A DNA stretch of 6,324 nt from Alphaproteobacteria bacterium UBA1303 (GCA_002307315.1 DBTZ01000014.1:19166-25489); one strand, 5' to 3'. Positions 1-5,333 are shown, counted from the stretch's first letter. A program made the numbers and translations. The notes: generated by a model not told the origin, from the sequence alone.

Positions 1-50
1 TCTTTCCCATGCAGCTTGGTATAAGTTTTCAAAAGAATTCGGCGGACGAC

Positions 51-85
51 AAAAAAAAGCCCGGCGCTACCGTGCGCCGGGCTTT
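51..85 (-). terminator. Intrinsic terminator after the first Gly-rich gene
   Basis: Read on the minus strand, a perfect 9-bp GC-rich stem (GCCCGGCGC at 82-74, GCGCCGGGC at 67-59) with a 6-nt loop is followed at once by eight Ts (58-51). This is a textbook Rho-independent terminator, 23 nt past the TAA stop at 108-110. The stem is flanked by AAA on the other side, so some bidirectional activity is possible, but the longer U-tract serves the minus strand. Confidence 0.93.
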
Positions 86-107
86 GCATTATACCGTCTT
101 CAACGGC

Positions 108-983
108 TTATGGATTGGACCCGTGGTCCGGCCCGTGGTCGCCTTTATCGCGTTTTTCGCCCTTGTCTGGCTTGTTGGGCTTATTGCCGGCGGCAGCGCC
201 ACCGCCCTGGCCGGCGGGACCGTTGCTAGCGCCGGGATTAGCCTGATTGTTCGGCTTATTCTGTCCAAAGGCAGCGCCTCGGCCGCCCTGGCTAGGACCG
301 CTGCTCGCGCCCCGATTGGACTGATTATTCGGCGTATTCTGACCGGAAGGCGCACCTTGGCCGCCGGCGCCTGGGCCGTTATCCGCGCCGGAGTTGCCGT
401 GTTTGTTGTGCTTGCCGATACCGAACGGCAGGTTCAGACCGGGTTGGTGCCTGTCGATGTCGTGCCCTCCGGGGCCGCTTCTATCCGGGCCGAAACCGGG
501 ACCGCCAGGGCCGTCATCGCCGGGACCATTATAGTTTGGCCCATTCGGTCCACCATGATCGCGCCGTCCCTGCCGACGCCATTCGTCGCGCATCCGGAAA
601 CGACGATCGTGATCGTAGAAATCGAAGCCCCTCGCCGGACCAAAGCGGTCGGAGCAAGCCCAAGGCGGCCGCGGACCGCGCCATTGATCGTAACGCCAGC
701 CGCCGCGGACCCAGAACTGCGGACCGCGTTGGGTTTGACGATAGTACACCGGCCCCCGGAACCAGTCGCCGCGATAGAAAACCGGGCAATAGTATACCGG
801 CATGTCCCAGAAGGCATTGGGACAACCGTAATCATCGCAATATCCGCCGGAGGAATAGGAAAAATTGATTCCGCCCGGGCCTACGCCGACGGCAAAGCCC
901 TGCGCATTTGCAGAAGCTCCCCCAAAGATTGCCGTGCCTGCCAACGCGGCGACGGCTATCGTTACCTTTGCTAGACCTTTCAT
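108..983 (-). CDS. Secreted Gly/Asn/Pro-rich hypothetical protein (paralogue 1)
   Basis: Uncharacterised exported protein of 291 aa. Residues 1-27 form a signal peptide: MKGLAK n-region, Ala/Val-rich core, and an ANA-Q site that suggests cleavage after A27. Residues 62-103 are an aromatic module with W-x-RGP-x-YYR and GGWR-x-DQWRG. Residues 105-180 are rich in Arg, Asp and Gly. Residues 210-275 are a Gly/Asn/Gln/Pro repeat tail, and the last 20 residues are charged (Lys/Asp). The start at 983 is preferred because AAAGGG lies 9 nt upstream; the ATG at 992, nine bases further up, abuts that site and leaves no spacing. The module recurs in the gene at 1246-1998, so the two are likely tandem paralogues, but the 262-nt gap suggests separate transcription. 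The location is exported (inferred from the signal peptide); whether it stays periplasmic, on the surface or in the matrix cannot be told. The function is unknown. Confidence 0.8.
   Translation of the reverse strand: MKGLAKVTIAVAALAGTAIFGGASANAQGFAVGVGPGGINFSYSSGGYCDDYGCPNAFWDMPVYYCPVFYRGDWFRGPVYYRQTQRGPQFWVRGGWRYDQWRGPRPPWACSDRFGPARGFDFYDHDRRFRMRDEWRRQGRRDHGGPNGPNYNGPGDDGPGGPGFGPDRSGPGGHDIDRHQPGLNLPFGIGKHNKHGNSGADNGPGAGGQGAPSGQNTPNNQSNRGASSGPSQGGRGAAFGQNKPNNQANPGASNGPAGQGGGAAAGNKPNKPDKGEKRDKGDHGPDHGSNP
159..356 (-). repeat. 26-residue (78-nt) tandem repeat in the tail of paralogue 1
   Basis: Two full units encode residues 210-235 (279-356) and 236-261 (201-278). Both follow the pattern GA-x2-GQN-x-PNNQ-x-N-x-GAS-x-GP. 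A third, shortened unit (GAAAG-NKPNKPDKG) covers about residues 262-275. This is low-complexity, probably disordered sequence, and the unit number may vary between strains. Confidence 0.75.
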
Positions 984-1047
984 TTTAAACATCCCTTTTT
1001 TGCCGACAACCGAGTCGGCACATTCATCGGATTACTCGTAAACAACG

Positions 1048-1106
1048 CCAGAGCTACGTGCGCAGAAGTGCGTTCGCTTTTGCGCGGAACGTTGCGACAA
1101 AACAAA
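1048..1106 (-). repeat. Dispersed 59-nt element, copy B, upstream of paralogue 1
   Basis: Read on the minus strand this begins TTTGTTTTGTCGCAAC (1106-1091), continues G-TTCCGCGCAAA-A-GCGA, and ends CTCTGG. It aligns with 4765-4822 on the plus strand at 48 of 58 positions with one single-base gap; the first 33 bases match at 31. Inside it, GCGCAAAAGC and ACTTCTGCGC form an imperfect stem (8 of 10 pairs) around a 6-nt loop. It ends about 65 nt upstream of the start at 983, oriented towards that gene. I do not recognise it as a named repeat family. It could be a regulatory element, a small RNA piece or a decayed mobile fragment. Confidence 0.8.
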
Positions 1107-1245
1107 AGAACTAGGCGGTGCGTCAATTCCGTCTGAAGTCACGGCGCTCCAAAGTGCATGGCGACAGTACCAGTTGCGCCATCCCGCGGCGAGCGGAAGC
1201 AACAGCAAACCATGTGCATATCGTCGGCAATATGACGGGACCGCC

Positions 1246-1998
1246 TCACGGACGCCCGCCACCAGGACCGCCACCGCCGTGGCCGCCGCCGCCGTGACCA
1301 CCGCCGCCGTGACCACCGCCACCGGAACCGCCGGTGAATCCCGGACCACCGCTACGACCGCCCGGCCCTGCACCGGGACCGCCGGAACCGCCGCTGAAGC
1401 CTTGGCCACCGCCACGACTACCATATCCGCCCGGCCCTGCACCGGGACCGCCGGAACCACCGCTGAAGCCTTGGCCACCGCCACGATTGCCGGACCCGCC
1501 CGGTCCCGCACCGTAGCCATTGTGCCCCCCGCCGAAACCGGAACCCGATCCGTAATGTCCGCCGCGCGGCCCCGACCAACCCTGGCCACCCTCACGGCCG
1601 CCGCGACCGACCCCGCCGCGGAACCCGCCGCGATCGTCCCAGCGCACCGACGGCATGGCCCCGCCGCGCCATTGGTCCCGGCGCCAGCCGCCATTGATCC
1701 AGTAGAGGCGATAACCGTTGTTCCAACGATAGTAGATCGGCCCGCGATACCACATATCGCCCCAATAAACCGGACCGAAATAAACCGGATATTCGCAATA
1801 ATCCGGCGGCAAGCCCCACGGCGGCGGCGCGTCGTAGTAATCGTAATAGGCGCACGGATCGCCGAACGGCACGTAGCCGGGCCCGTCCCAGCCGAACGAC
1901 ACGCCGAAGCCGACCCCGGCGGAGGCCGGTGCCGTTACCGCGGTCGCCGTACCCATCATCAACAGCGCTCCCAAAGCAAGCTTGGCGACGTTTTTCAT
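1246..1998 (-). CDS. Secreted Gly-rich hypothetical protein (paralogue 2)
   Basis: Uncharacterised exported protein of 250 aa. A signal peptide covers residues 1-27 (MKNVAK, hydrophobic core, PASA-G cleavage site). A Tyr/Pro/Trp-rich segment spans 40-70, and the aromatic module at 71-112 repeats the W-x-RGP-x-YYR and GGWR-x-DQWRG motifs of the neighbouring secreted protein; the two modules match at 22 of 42 positions without gaps. Residues 122-250 are a Gly-rich tail with a 23-residue repeat and a terminal HGGGG x3 run. The start at 1998 is chosen because AAAAGGAG sits 7 nt upstream; a longer frame to 2064 lacks both a ribosome site and a sensible signal peptide. It is divergent from the kinase gene. 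No intrinsic terminator is visible after it, so read-through towards the gene at 983 cannot be excluded. The tail recalls Gly-rich surface proteins, or metal binding through the histidines, but no function is shown. Confidence 0.82.
   Translation of the reverse strand: MKNVAKLALGALLMMGTATAVTAPASAGVGFGVSFGWDGPGYVPFGDPCAYYDYYDAPPPWGLPPDYCEYPVYFGPVYWGDMWYRGPIYYRWNNGYRLYWINGGWRRDQWRGGAMPSVRWDDRGGFRGGVGRGGREGGQGWSGPRGGHYGSGSGFGGGHNGYGAGPGGSGNRGGGQGFSGGSGGPGAGPGGYGSRGGGQGFSGGSGGPGAGPGGRSGGPGFTGGSGGGGHGGGGHGGGGHGGGGPGGGRP
1267..1311 (-). repeat. Three 15-nt repeats encoding HGGGG
   Basis: Three consecutive HGGGG units encode residues 230-244 of paralogue 2, with His codons at 1311-1309, 1296-1294 and 1281-1279 (exact 15-nt period). 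A short repeat like this is prone to slippage. The regularly spaced histidines could bind metal, which is inference only. Confidence 0.8.
1375..1512 (-). repeat. 23-residue (69-nt) tandem repeat in the tail of paralogue 2
   Basis: Two near-identical 69-nt units (1444-1512 and 1375-1443) encode GAGPGG-x-G-x-RGGGQGFSGGSGGP twice, as residues 163-185 and 186-208. A degenerate third copy (GAGPGG, then RSGGPGFTGG) follows towards the C-terminus. The DNA copies differ at only a few bases, implying a recent duplication or ongoing homogenisation. Confidence 0.85.
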
Positions 1999-2205
1999 GG
2001 CTCCACTCCTTTTCGCCAAATCAAATGTCGGATTGGAATCTGCCTTCCGGCGGCTGAACCGCACATGAACGATATTGTCAGAACTACCTTACGGTGCAGC
2101 TTTTTATGGGCATTAGCCATTTCTTAATTGCCGAGGCGACGAACGCCGGAAAATGAAAGGCAAATTTTACGCTTGGTCCCGATACTGCCCAAGGGAGAGA
2201 CGATC

Positions 2206-3597
2206 TTGCTGGTCGGCGTACAGAGATTTTTGTTCGGTGTGCTGCAACCGCATTCGGCGGACGATGCGCGTTTGCGTATCGATCTGACCAAATCCGTTCA
2301 TACCAACGTGAAGCCGTTCGCGACGCTGTTGATCGGCCTGTTCTTCGGCGCCTTCGCCCTGCAATGGATATCGTTGCCTTACGCCGCGGCGTGGGCGGTA
2401 TTTATTGCCTGCTATCCGATTGCGACCCAGCCCTTGCGCCGCCGTGTCTTCACCGCCGACTATCGGCCCGATCAAGCCGGCGAATTCCTGATCAAGGCGC
2501 AGGCGATCATGATCCCGATGCATGTGGTCTGGGCGGCCTATGTGCCGATGTGCTGGATTGCCGGAGATCCCGCCAACAACGCGTTTTTGGTGATCTTCCT
2601 GCTGGCCTGTCTGATTGCGGCCGTGCAGCTTTACGGACCTTGCATCTTCCTGTCGCTGCCGGCGATTGCCATTTTCACGCCCGTCATCGCCACTCATTTT
2701 ATGCGGACCGGCAGCCCGTTGGATACGTTTTTGCCGGTGGTGCAGGTTCTGTTCTGCGTCCTCTTGATGCTGATGACGCTCCGCCACTACAGGACGTTCC
2801 GCGAATCCCTCAACCGCCGACTGACCATCGAAACCTTGGCCGCCGAACTGGCGGCGGCGCGCGATGCGGCACTGGCCGCCAACCGGGCGAAAAGCGCCTT
2901 CCTCGCCAGCATGAGCCACGAACTGCGCACGCCCTTGAACGCTATCATCGGGTTTTCCGATTTGATCGGCCAGGAAGTCGCCGGTCCGATTTCGCCGCCG
3001 AAATATTCCGAATATATCGGCGACATTCATTCCAGCGGCGTCCATCTTCTGGCACTGATCAACGATTTGCTCGATTTGTCCAAGATCGAGGCCGGCAAGA
3101 AGGAGCTGAAGGACGAACGGATAGAAATCGCCGATTTGTCGCGCGACGTTCAAATCATGGTCCGGCCACAGTCGGAAGCCGCCGACGTTTTCGTCGACGA
3201 AGACATTGTACCGGGCGCACATTTGATCGCCGACCGGCGCGCCGCCGGTCAGATATTGGTCAACTTCCTCTCCAATGCCGTCAAATACTCGCCGCGCGGC
3301 GCCACCGTAACGATCTTCGCCCATCCGACGGCAACGGGCGGTATCGCTCTGGGCGTACAGGACCACGGCATCGGCATGGACGATGAGGGCTTGCGCAAGG
3401 CGCTGGAGCCTTACGGACAGGTCTCCCAGATGACCACCGTCGAAGGCAAAGGCACCGGTCTGGGCCTGCCGATCGCCAAGGCGCTGATCGAACTGCACGA
3501 TGCAGCATTCCGCATCGAAAGCACAGCCGGCAAGGGTACGAAGGTATGGGGCGAATTTCCCGCGACCCGCGTTGCGGCTGCGGAAAGGGCGGCATAA
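2206..3597 (+). CDS. Orphan membrane sensor histidine kinase, DivJ/PleC/PdhS-like
   Basis: Inner-membrane sensor kinase of 463 aa that should autophosphorylate on His and pass the phosphate to a response regulator. Six hydrophobic segments lie at about residues 38-54, 57-76, 98-118, 124-143, 146-163 and 174-193. A short helical linker follows (about 205-230), then HisKA with the H-box SHELRTPLNA (H238), and HATPase_c with the N-box centred on N357, the G1 box DHGIGM (386-391) and the G2 box GKGTGLGL (414-421). All catalytic motifs are intact. The H-box context (IIGFSDLI, then DLLDLSKIEAGK) resembles the alphaproteobacterial DivJ/PleC/PdhS group. No PAS or periplasmic sensor domain is present, so the signal is probably read in the membrane. 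There is no in-frame ATG before the first helices. I chose TTG at 2206, which has AAGGGAGAG about 6 nt upstream; TTG at 2173 or 2128 would extend it in frame but lacks good ribosome sites. No response regulator is adjacent. Confidence 0.88.
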   Translation: MLVGVQRFLFGVLQPHSADDARLRIDLTKSVHTNVKPFATLLIGLFFGAFALQWISLPYAAAWAVFIACYPIATQPLRRRVFTADYRPDQAGEFLIKAQAIMIPMHVVWAAYVPMCWIAGDPANNAFLVIFLLACLIAAVQLYGPCIFLSLPAIAIFTPVIATHFMRTGSPLDTFLPVVQVLFCVLLMLMTLRHYRTFRESLNRRLTIETLAAELAAARDAALAANRAKSAFLASMSHELRTPLNAIIGFSDLIGQEVAGPISPPKYSEYIGDIHSSGVHLLALINDLLDLSKIEAGKKELKDERIEIADLSRDVQIMVRPQSEAADVFVDEDIVPGAHLIADRRAAGQILVNFLSNAVKYSPRGATVTIFAHPTATGGIALGVQDHGIGMDDEGLRKALEPYGQVSQMTTVEGKGTGLGLPIAKALIELHDAAFRIESTAGKGTKVWGEFPATRVAAAERAA

Positions 3598-3621
3598 AAC
3601 GTCTCGCCGAACGGTACCGCC

Positions 3622-4557
3622 TTACGGGCCGGCCGCGGCATCCATCCATAAGGGAATGCCGATGCCGAGCCAACCGCGCAGGCCGCTCGCCCCGTTGCGG
3701 GCGTAGACCTCGTTGGTGACGTATCCTCTGATCGCCAACTGACCGAAATCGTAGCCGATCAGACCGCCGAGTGCCAACCGCCGCACCTTACCGAAGGTTG
3801 GCCGGAAGGGACCGTACGCCATCCCGTCGGTATCGTCGCCGGTGGTCTGAGCGACGACATAGCCGACCGGCCCGATCTCCCAATGACCGAATTTCTTCGT
3901 CGCCGTAATATCGGCATAGAAGCGATCTCCGGTCAGGTAGTGCGTCTTGTCGCTTTTGGAATTGATGTCGTAAAACGCGTTGAGCGACAGGTTCCAGCCG
4001 TCTCTCAGATAGCCGAAGCCAAGCTGCGGTTCGAAGGTCGCAAAATGGTTGCCGACCCCTCCGGTTCCCGTAGGCAGATAAACGCCCGCGCCGGCAGAGG
4101 CGAAAATGCCGGGCGCCAACGTCCAGGAAACGCCGAACGGAGCAACATAAAGACCGGACAGACCCGTGTTGTCCTGCGATACTTGAAGGCTACGAACGTC
4201 CACATTCACGATGGGCTGGTTGACAACCAGGTAATGCCGGCCGCCGAGCACTTCCCATCCCGTCGACCAGATCAGCGTCGCCGTCAGCGAAGCGGTCTTG
4301 GTATGGGTGCCGTTCGCACGCCCAGCACCGTCGACCATGTCGGCATCGTAAAAAGACGGCGTGGCGCTTAGGAACAAACCGGTCGGCGGCGCGGTGCCCG
4401 CAGGCAAACCGATCGTCACGCCAGGTTGATGGGCATCGGTCGCCGACGGCTCGGCGGCCCACCCCATCGGCGACGCAACCAGCAGAGCCGCCGCGGCACA
4501 CGCGCATCGCAACGAGGAGTGACGACGGGAATTCCTTCGGTCAACGAGAATCGACAT
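3622..4557 (-). CDS. Outer-membrane protein, MetA-pathway (PF13557)/SphA-like family
   Basis: Predicted exported beta-barrel of 311 aa in the family called 'putative MetA-pathway of phenol degradation' (COG4313-like), whose members are often annotated as outer-membrane transporters for hydrophobic compounds. A signal peptide covers about residues 1-34: Arg-rich n-region, CACAAAALLVAS core, GWA-A site. The mature part alternates short polar turns with amphipathic strands. The recognisable core at about 168-200 reads NHFATFEPQLGFGY, then GWNLSLNAFYDIN, followed by a family-like GDRFYAD segment and a C-terminal strand ending GIPLW. The start at 4557 is preferred, with GGAG 9 nt upstream; the ATG at 4593 has no ribosome site and would bury the signal peptide. 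It is convergent with the kinase gene, with 24 nt between stops and no clear terminator. No aromatic-catabolism gene is nearby, so the family's 'phenol' label should not be read as a substrate. Confidence 0.8.
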   Translation of the reverse strand: MSILVDRRNSRRHSSLRCACAAAALLVASPMGWAAEPSATDAHQPGVTIGLPAGTAPPTGLFLSATPSFYDADMVDGAGRANGTHTKTASLTATLIWSTGWEVLGGRHYLVVNQPIVNVDVRSLQVSQDNTGLSGLYVAPFGVSWTLAPGIFASAGAGVYLPTGTGGVGNHFATFEPQLGFGYLRDGWNLSLNAFYDINSKSDKTHYLTGDRFYADITATKKFGHWEIGPVGYVVAQTTGDDTDGMAYGPFRPTFGKVRRLALGGLIGYDFGQLAIRGYVTNEVYARNGASGLRGWLGIGIPLWMDAAAGP

Positions 4558-4577
4558 GCCTGCGGTCTCCACGCGAC

Positions 4578-4606
4578 AATCCACAGTCGCCATGTATGGT
4601 TGTCAA
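4578..4606 (-). promoter_or_regulatory. Possible sigma-70-type promoter for the outer-membrane protein gene
   Basis: On the minus strand a perfect -35 hexamer TTGACA (4606-4601) is followed after 17 nt by TGGATT (4583-4578), a poor -10 with 3 of 6 consensus matches. Transcription would begin near 4571, just ahead of the GGAG ribosome site at 4570-4567. The leader would be very short, which weakens the call. Confidence 0.3.
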
Positions 4607-4652
4607 AAAATCGTCACAAAACTCATAACGAAAATTGAAAATGTATTAACTA

Positions 4653-4688
4653 CCGCCAATTCCGGTTCTATATGGCCGGAATTGGCGG
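4653..4688. repeat. Perfect 13-bp inverted repeat
   Basis: CCGCCAATTCCGG (4653-4665) and its exact reverse complement CCGGAATTGGCGG (4676-4688) flank a 10-nt AT-rich spacer. A transcript could form a strong hairpin, but neither side carries a clean U-tract, so an intrinsic terminator is not well supported. It could be a dimeric regulator's operator serving the divergent genes. The half-motif ATTCCGG recurs 14 nt downstream as the palindrome at 4702-4711. Confidence 0.8.
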
Positions 4689-4729
4689 CAGAGACCTGTC
4701 GATTCCGGAATTCGAAAGAGGTCGATACC

Positions 4730-4822
4730 ATGCATAACGAATTTCGGAAGCGGGGCGCCAGCTCTTTGTTTTGTCGCAACTTTCCGCGCAAAGGCGAGCA
4801 TGCTTTTGCGCATATACTCTAG
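4730..4822 (+). CDS. Possible small ORF (30 aa) or leader peptide
   Basis: An ATG at 4730 follows AAAGAGG (4715-4721) by 8 nt, a good ribosome site, and opens a 30-codon frame ending in TAG at 4820-4822. The peptide is basic and Arg/Phe/His-rich (starts MHNEFRKRG, contains LFCRNFPRK). Its second half coincides exactly with a dispersed repeat element. The matching frame in the other copy reads LFCRNVPRKSE, but the differences between copies are not concentrated at third codon positions, so conservation of a peptide is not demonstrated. It may be a real microprotein, a leader peptide or chance. Confidence 0.25.
   Translation: MHNEFRKRGASSLFCRNFPRKGEHAFAHIL
4765..4822 (+). repeat. Dispersed 58-nt element, copy A, upstream of the small hypothetical gene
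   Basis: Begins TTTGTTTTGTCGCAAC (4765-4780), continues T-TTCCGCGCAAA-G-GCGA, and ends CTCTAG. It matches the minus-strand element at 1048-1106 at 48 of 58 positions. GCGCAAAGGC (4786-4795) pairs fully with GCTTTTGCGC (4802-4811), allowing one G-U wobble, to give a 10-bp stem with a 6-nt loop. As with the other copy, it lies upstream of, and points towards, the next gene on its strand. Confidence 0.8.
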
Positions 4823-4939
4823 ATTTAACAAGCTTAAGTCGTGACGAACGGCAAGATCACGCTGTAATGTTGTTGTAACGGTAAGTATATACTCTTGAAA
4901 CGGGTCCGGGCGGAACAAACAACCTCATGGGGTTATGGA

Positions 4940-5263
4940 ATGTGGTGTCTGGAGAATACGACCGATCGGCTGCGATTTCTGCTGTTCGGCTTGGATTTGA
5001 GTACAACCTATTTCGATTTCGATCGCACTAACGGTCTTTGTTTGGTTCGGCACACCCTTCTTTTCATTCCCGACACGCGCCAGAGCGTGCCGCTGGCAGA
5101 AATCGTCGAGGTCGTAACCAAGCGCACGCAGCGCCTGGGTTTTTCCTTTTACGCGCTGTCGCTGCGGCTTTCCGGCGTACGGAAATTGTCCGCTCCCAGT
5201 CTGGGTAAACGACATACGGTCAAAGCCGCCCGGGCCGTCGCGCATTTCCTCGGAATCGGCTGA
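4940..5263 (+). CDS. Small hypothetical protein, possibly PH-like fold
   Basis: Not recognised; 107 aa, no signal peptide and no clear membrane helix, so probably cytoplasmic or peripheral. The pattern is a run of short beta-type segments (LCLVRHTLLFIP, then VPLAEIVEVVTKR, then FSFYALSLRLSG), a polar turn, and a C-terminal helix (KAARAVAHFLGI). A beta-rich body closed by one helix, with a 'PLxEI..V' turn, resembles small bacterial PH-like proteins; this is a fold guess, not an assignment. ATG at 4940 is chosen, but its ribosome site is weak (GGGG 7 nt upstream). TTG at 4895 would add 15 residues and has no ribosome site either. It precedes groES on the same strand, but the heat-shock promoter between them suggests independent transcription. 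Confidence 0.6.
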   Translation: MWCLENTTDRLRFLLFGLDLSTTYFDFDRTNGLCLVRHTLLFIPDTRQSVPLAEIVEVVTKRTQRLGFSFYALSLRLSGVRKLSAPSLGKRHTVKAARAVAHFLGIG

Positions 5264-5278
5264 AATCGGCCGTTTTTT
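5257..5278 (+). terminator. Weak candidate terminator after the small hypothetical gene
   Basis: CGGC (5257-5260) can pair with GCCG (5269-5272) around an 8-nt loop containing the TGA stop, followed by six Ts (5273-5278). The U-tract is good but the 4-bp stem is short, so this would be inefficient at best. Confidence 0.25.
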
Positions 5279-5290
5279 CGCCTCCTCGCC

Positions 5291-5319
5291 CTTGACGGCA
5301 TGAGGATGCCTGCCTATAT
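5291..5319 (+). promoter_or_regulatory. groESL promoter, RpoH (sigma-32)-type, possibly shared with sigma-70
   Basis: CTTGAC at 5291-5296 and CCTATAT at 5313-5319 match the known alphaproteobacterial heat-shock pattern (CTTG, about 17-18 nt, then C-Y-TAT-x-T). The same bases also read as a sigma-70 promoter, TTGACG-17-TATATG. A start near 5327 would put the CIRCE operator immediately inside the 5' leader. Confidence 0.6.
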
Positions 5320-5333
5320 GCCCGATTACGAGT

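Larger units (their letters stand above)
4558..4939. other. 382-base intergenic region between divergent genes
   Basis: This region separates the minus-strand outer-membrane protein gene from the plus-strand hypothetical gene. It holds a candidate promoter (4578-4606), a perfect 13-bp inverted repeat (4653-4688), the palindrome ATTCCGGAAT (4702-4711), a possible 30-codon ORF (4730-4822), a dispersed repeat copy (4765-4822), and two copies of ATATACTCT (4812-4820 and 4887-4895). Its AT content rises at both ends, as expected for promoter DNA. No tRNA or known riboswitch was recognised. Confidence 0.6.

Noticed and set aside
9..974. Long plus-strand open frame (321 codons) over the first Gly-rich gene
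   Set aside because: It is the GC-rich antisense of a minus-strand gene that has a signal peptide, ribosome site and terminator. The plus frame has none of these and shows no domain.
984..992. ATG at 992 as the start of the first Gly-rich protein
   Set aside because: AAAGGG directly abuts this ATG, leaving no spacing for initiation, whereas the ATG at 983 has a proper 9-nt spacing.
1087..1111. LexA/SOS box (GTTC-N7-GTTC type) within repeat copy B
   Set aside because: Two GTTC half-sites are present, but their spacing does not fit, and copy A lacks the first half-site.
1362..1513. CRISPR-like array in the 69-nt repeats
   Set aside because: The units abut without unique spacers and encode an in-frame protein repeat.
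1174..2127. Long plus-strand open frame (317 codons), Thr/Ala/Pro-rich
   Set aside because: Antisense shadow of the Gly-rich tail: Gly codons read backwards give Pro/Thr/Ala. The minus-strand frame has AAAAGGAG and a signal peptide.
2153..2290. Short ATG frame starting at 2153 just upstream of the kinase, considered as its true start with a frameshift
   Set aside because: It is in another frame and stops at about 2288. The kinase frame is continuous from 2128, so no frameshift is needed.
2167..3498. Long minus-strand frame (443 codons) opposite the histidine kinase
   Set aside because: The plus strand encodes all the kinase motifs in one frame; the opposite frame shows only Arg/Gln/Asp-rich shadow sequence.
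4653..4688. Intrinsic terminator at the inverted repeat
   Set aside because: No run of Ts directly follows either arm, and it lies upstream, not downstream, of both flanking genes.
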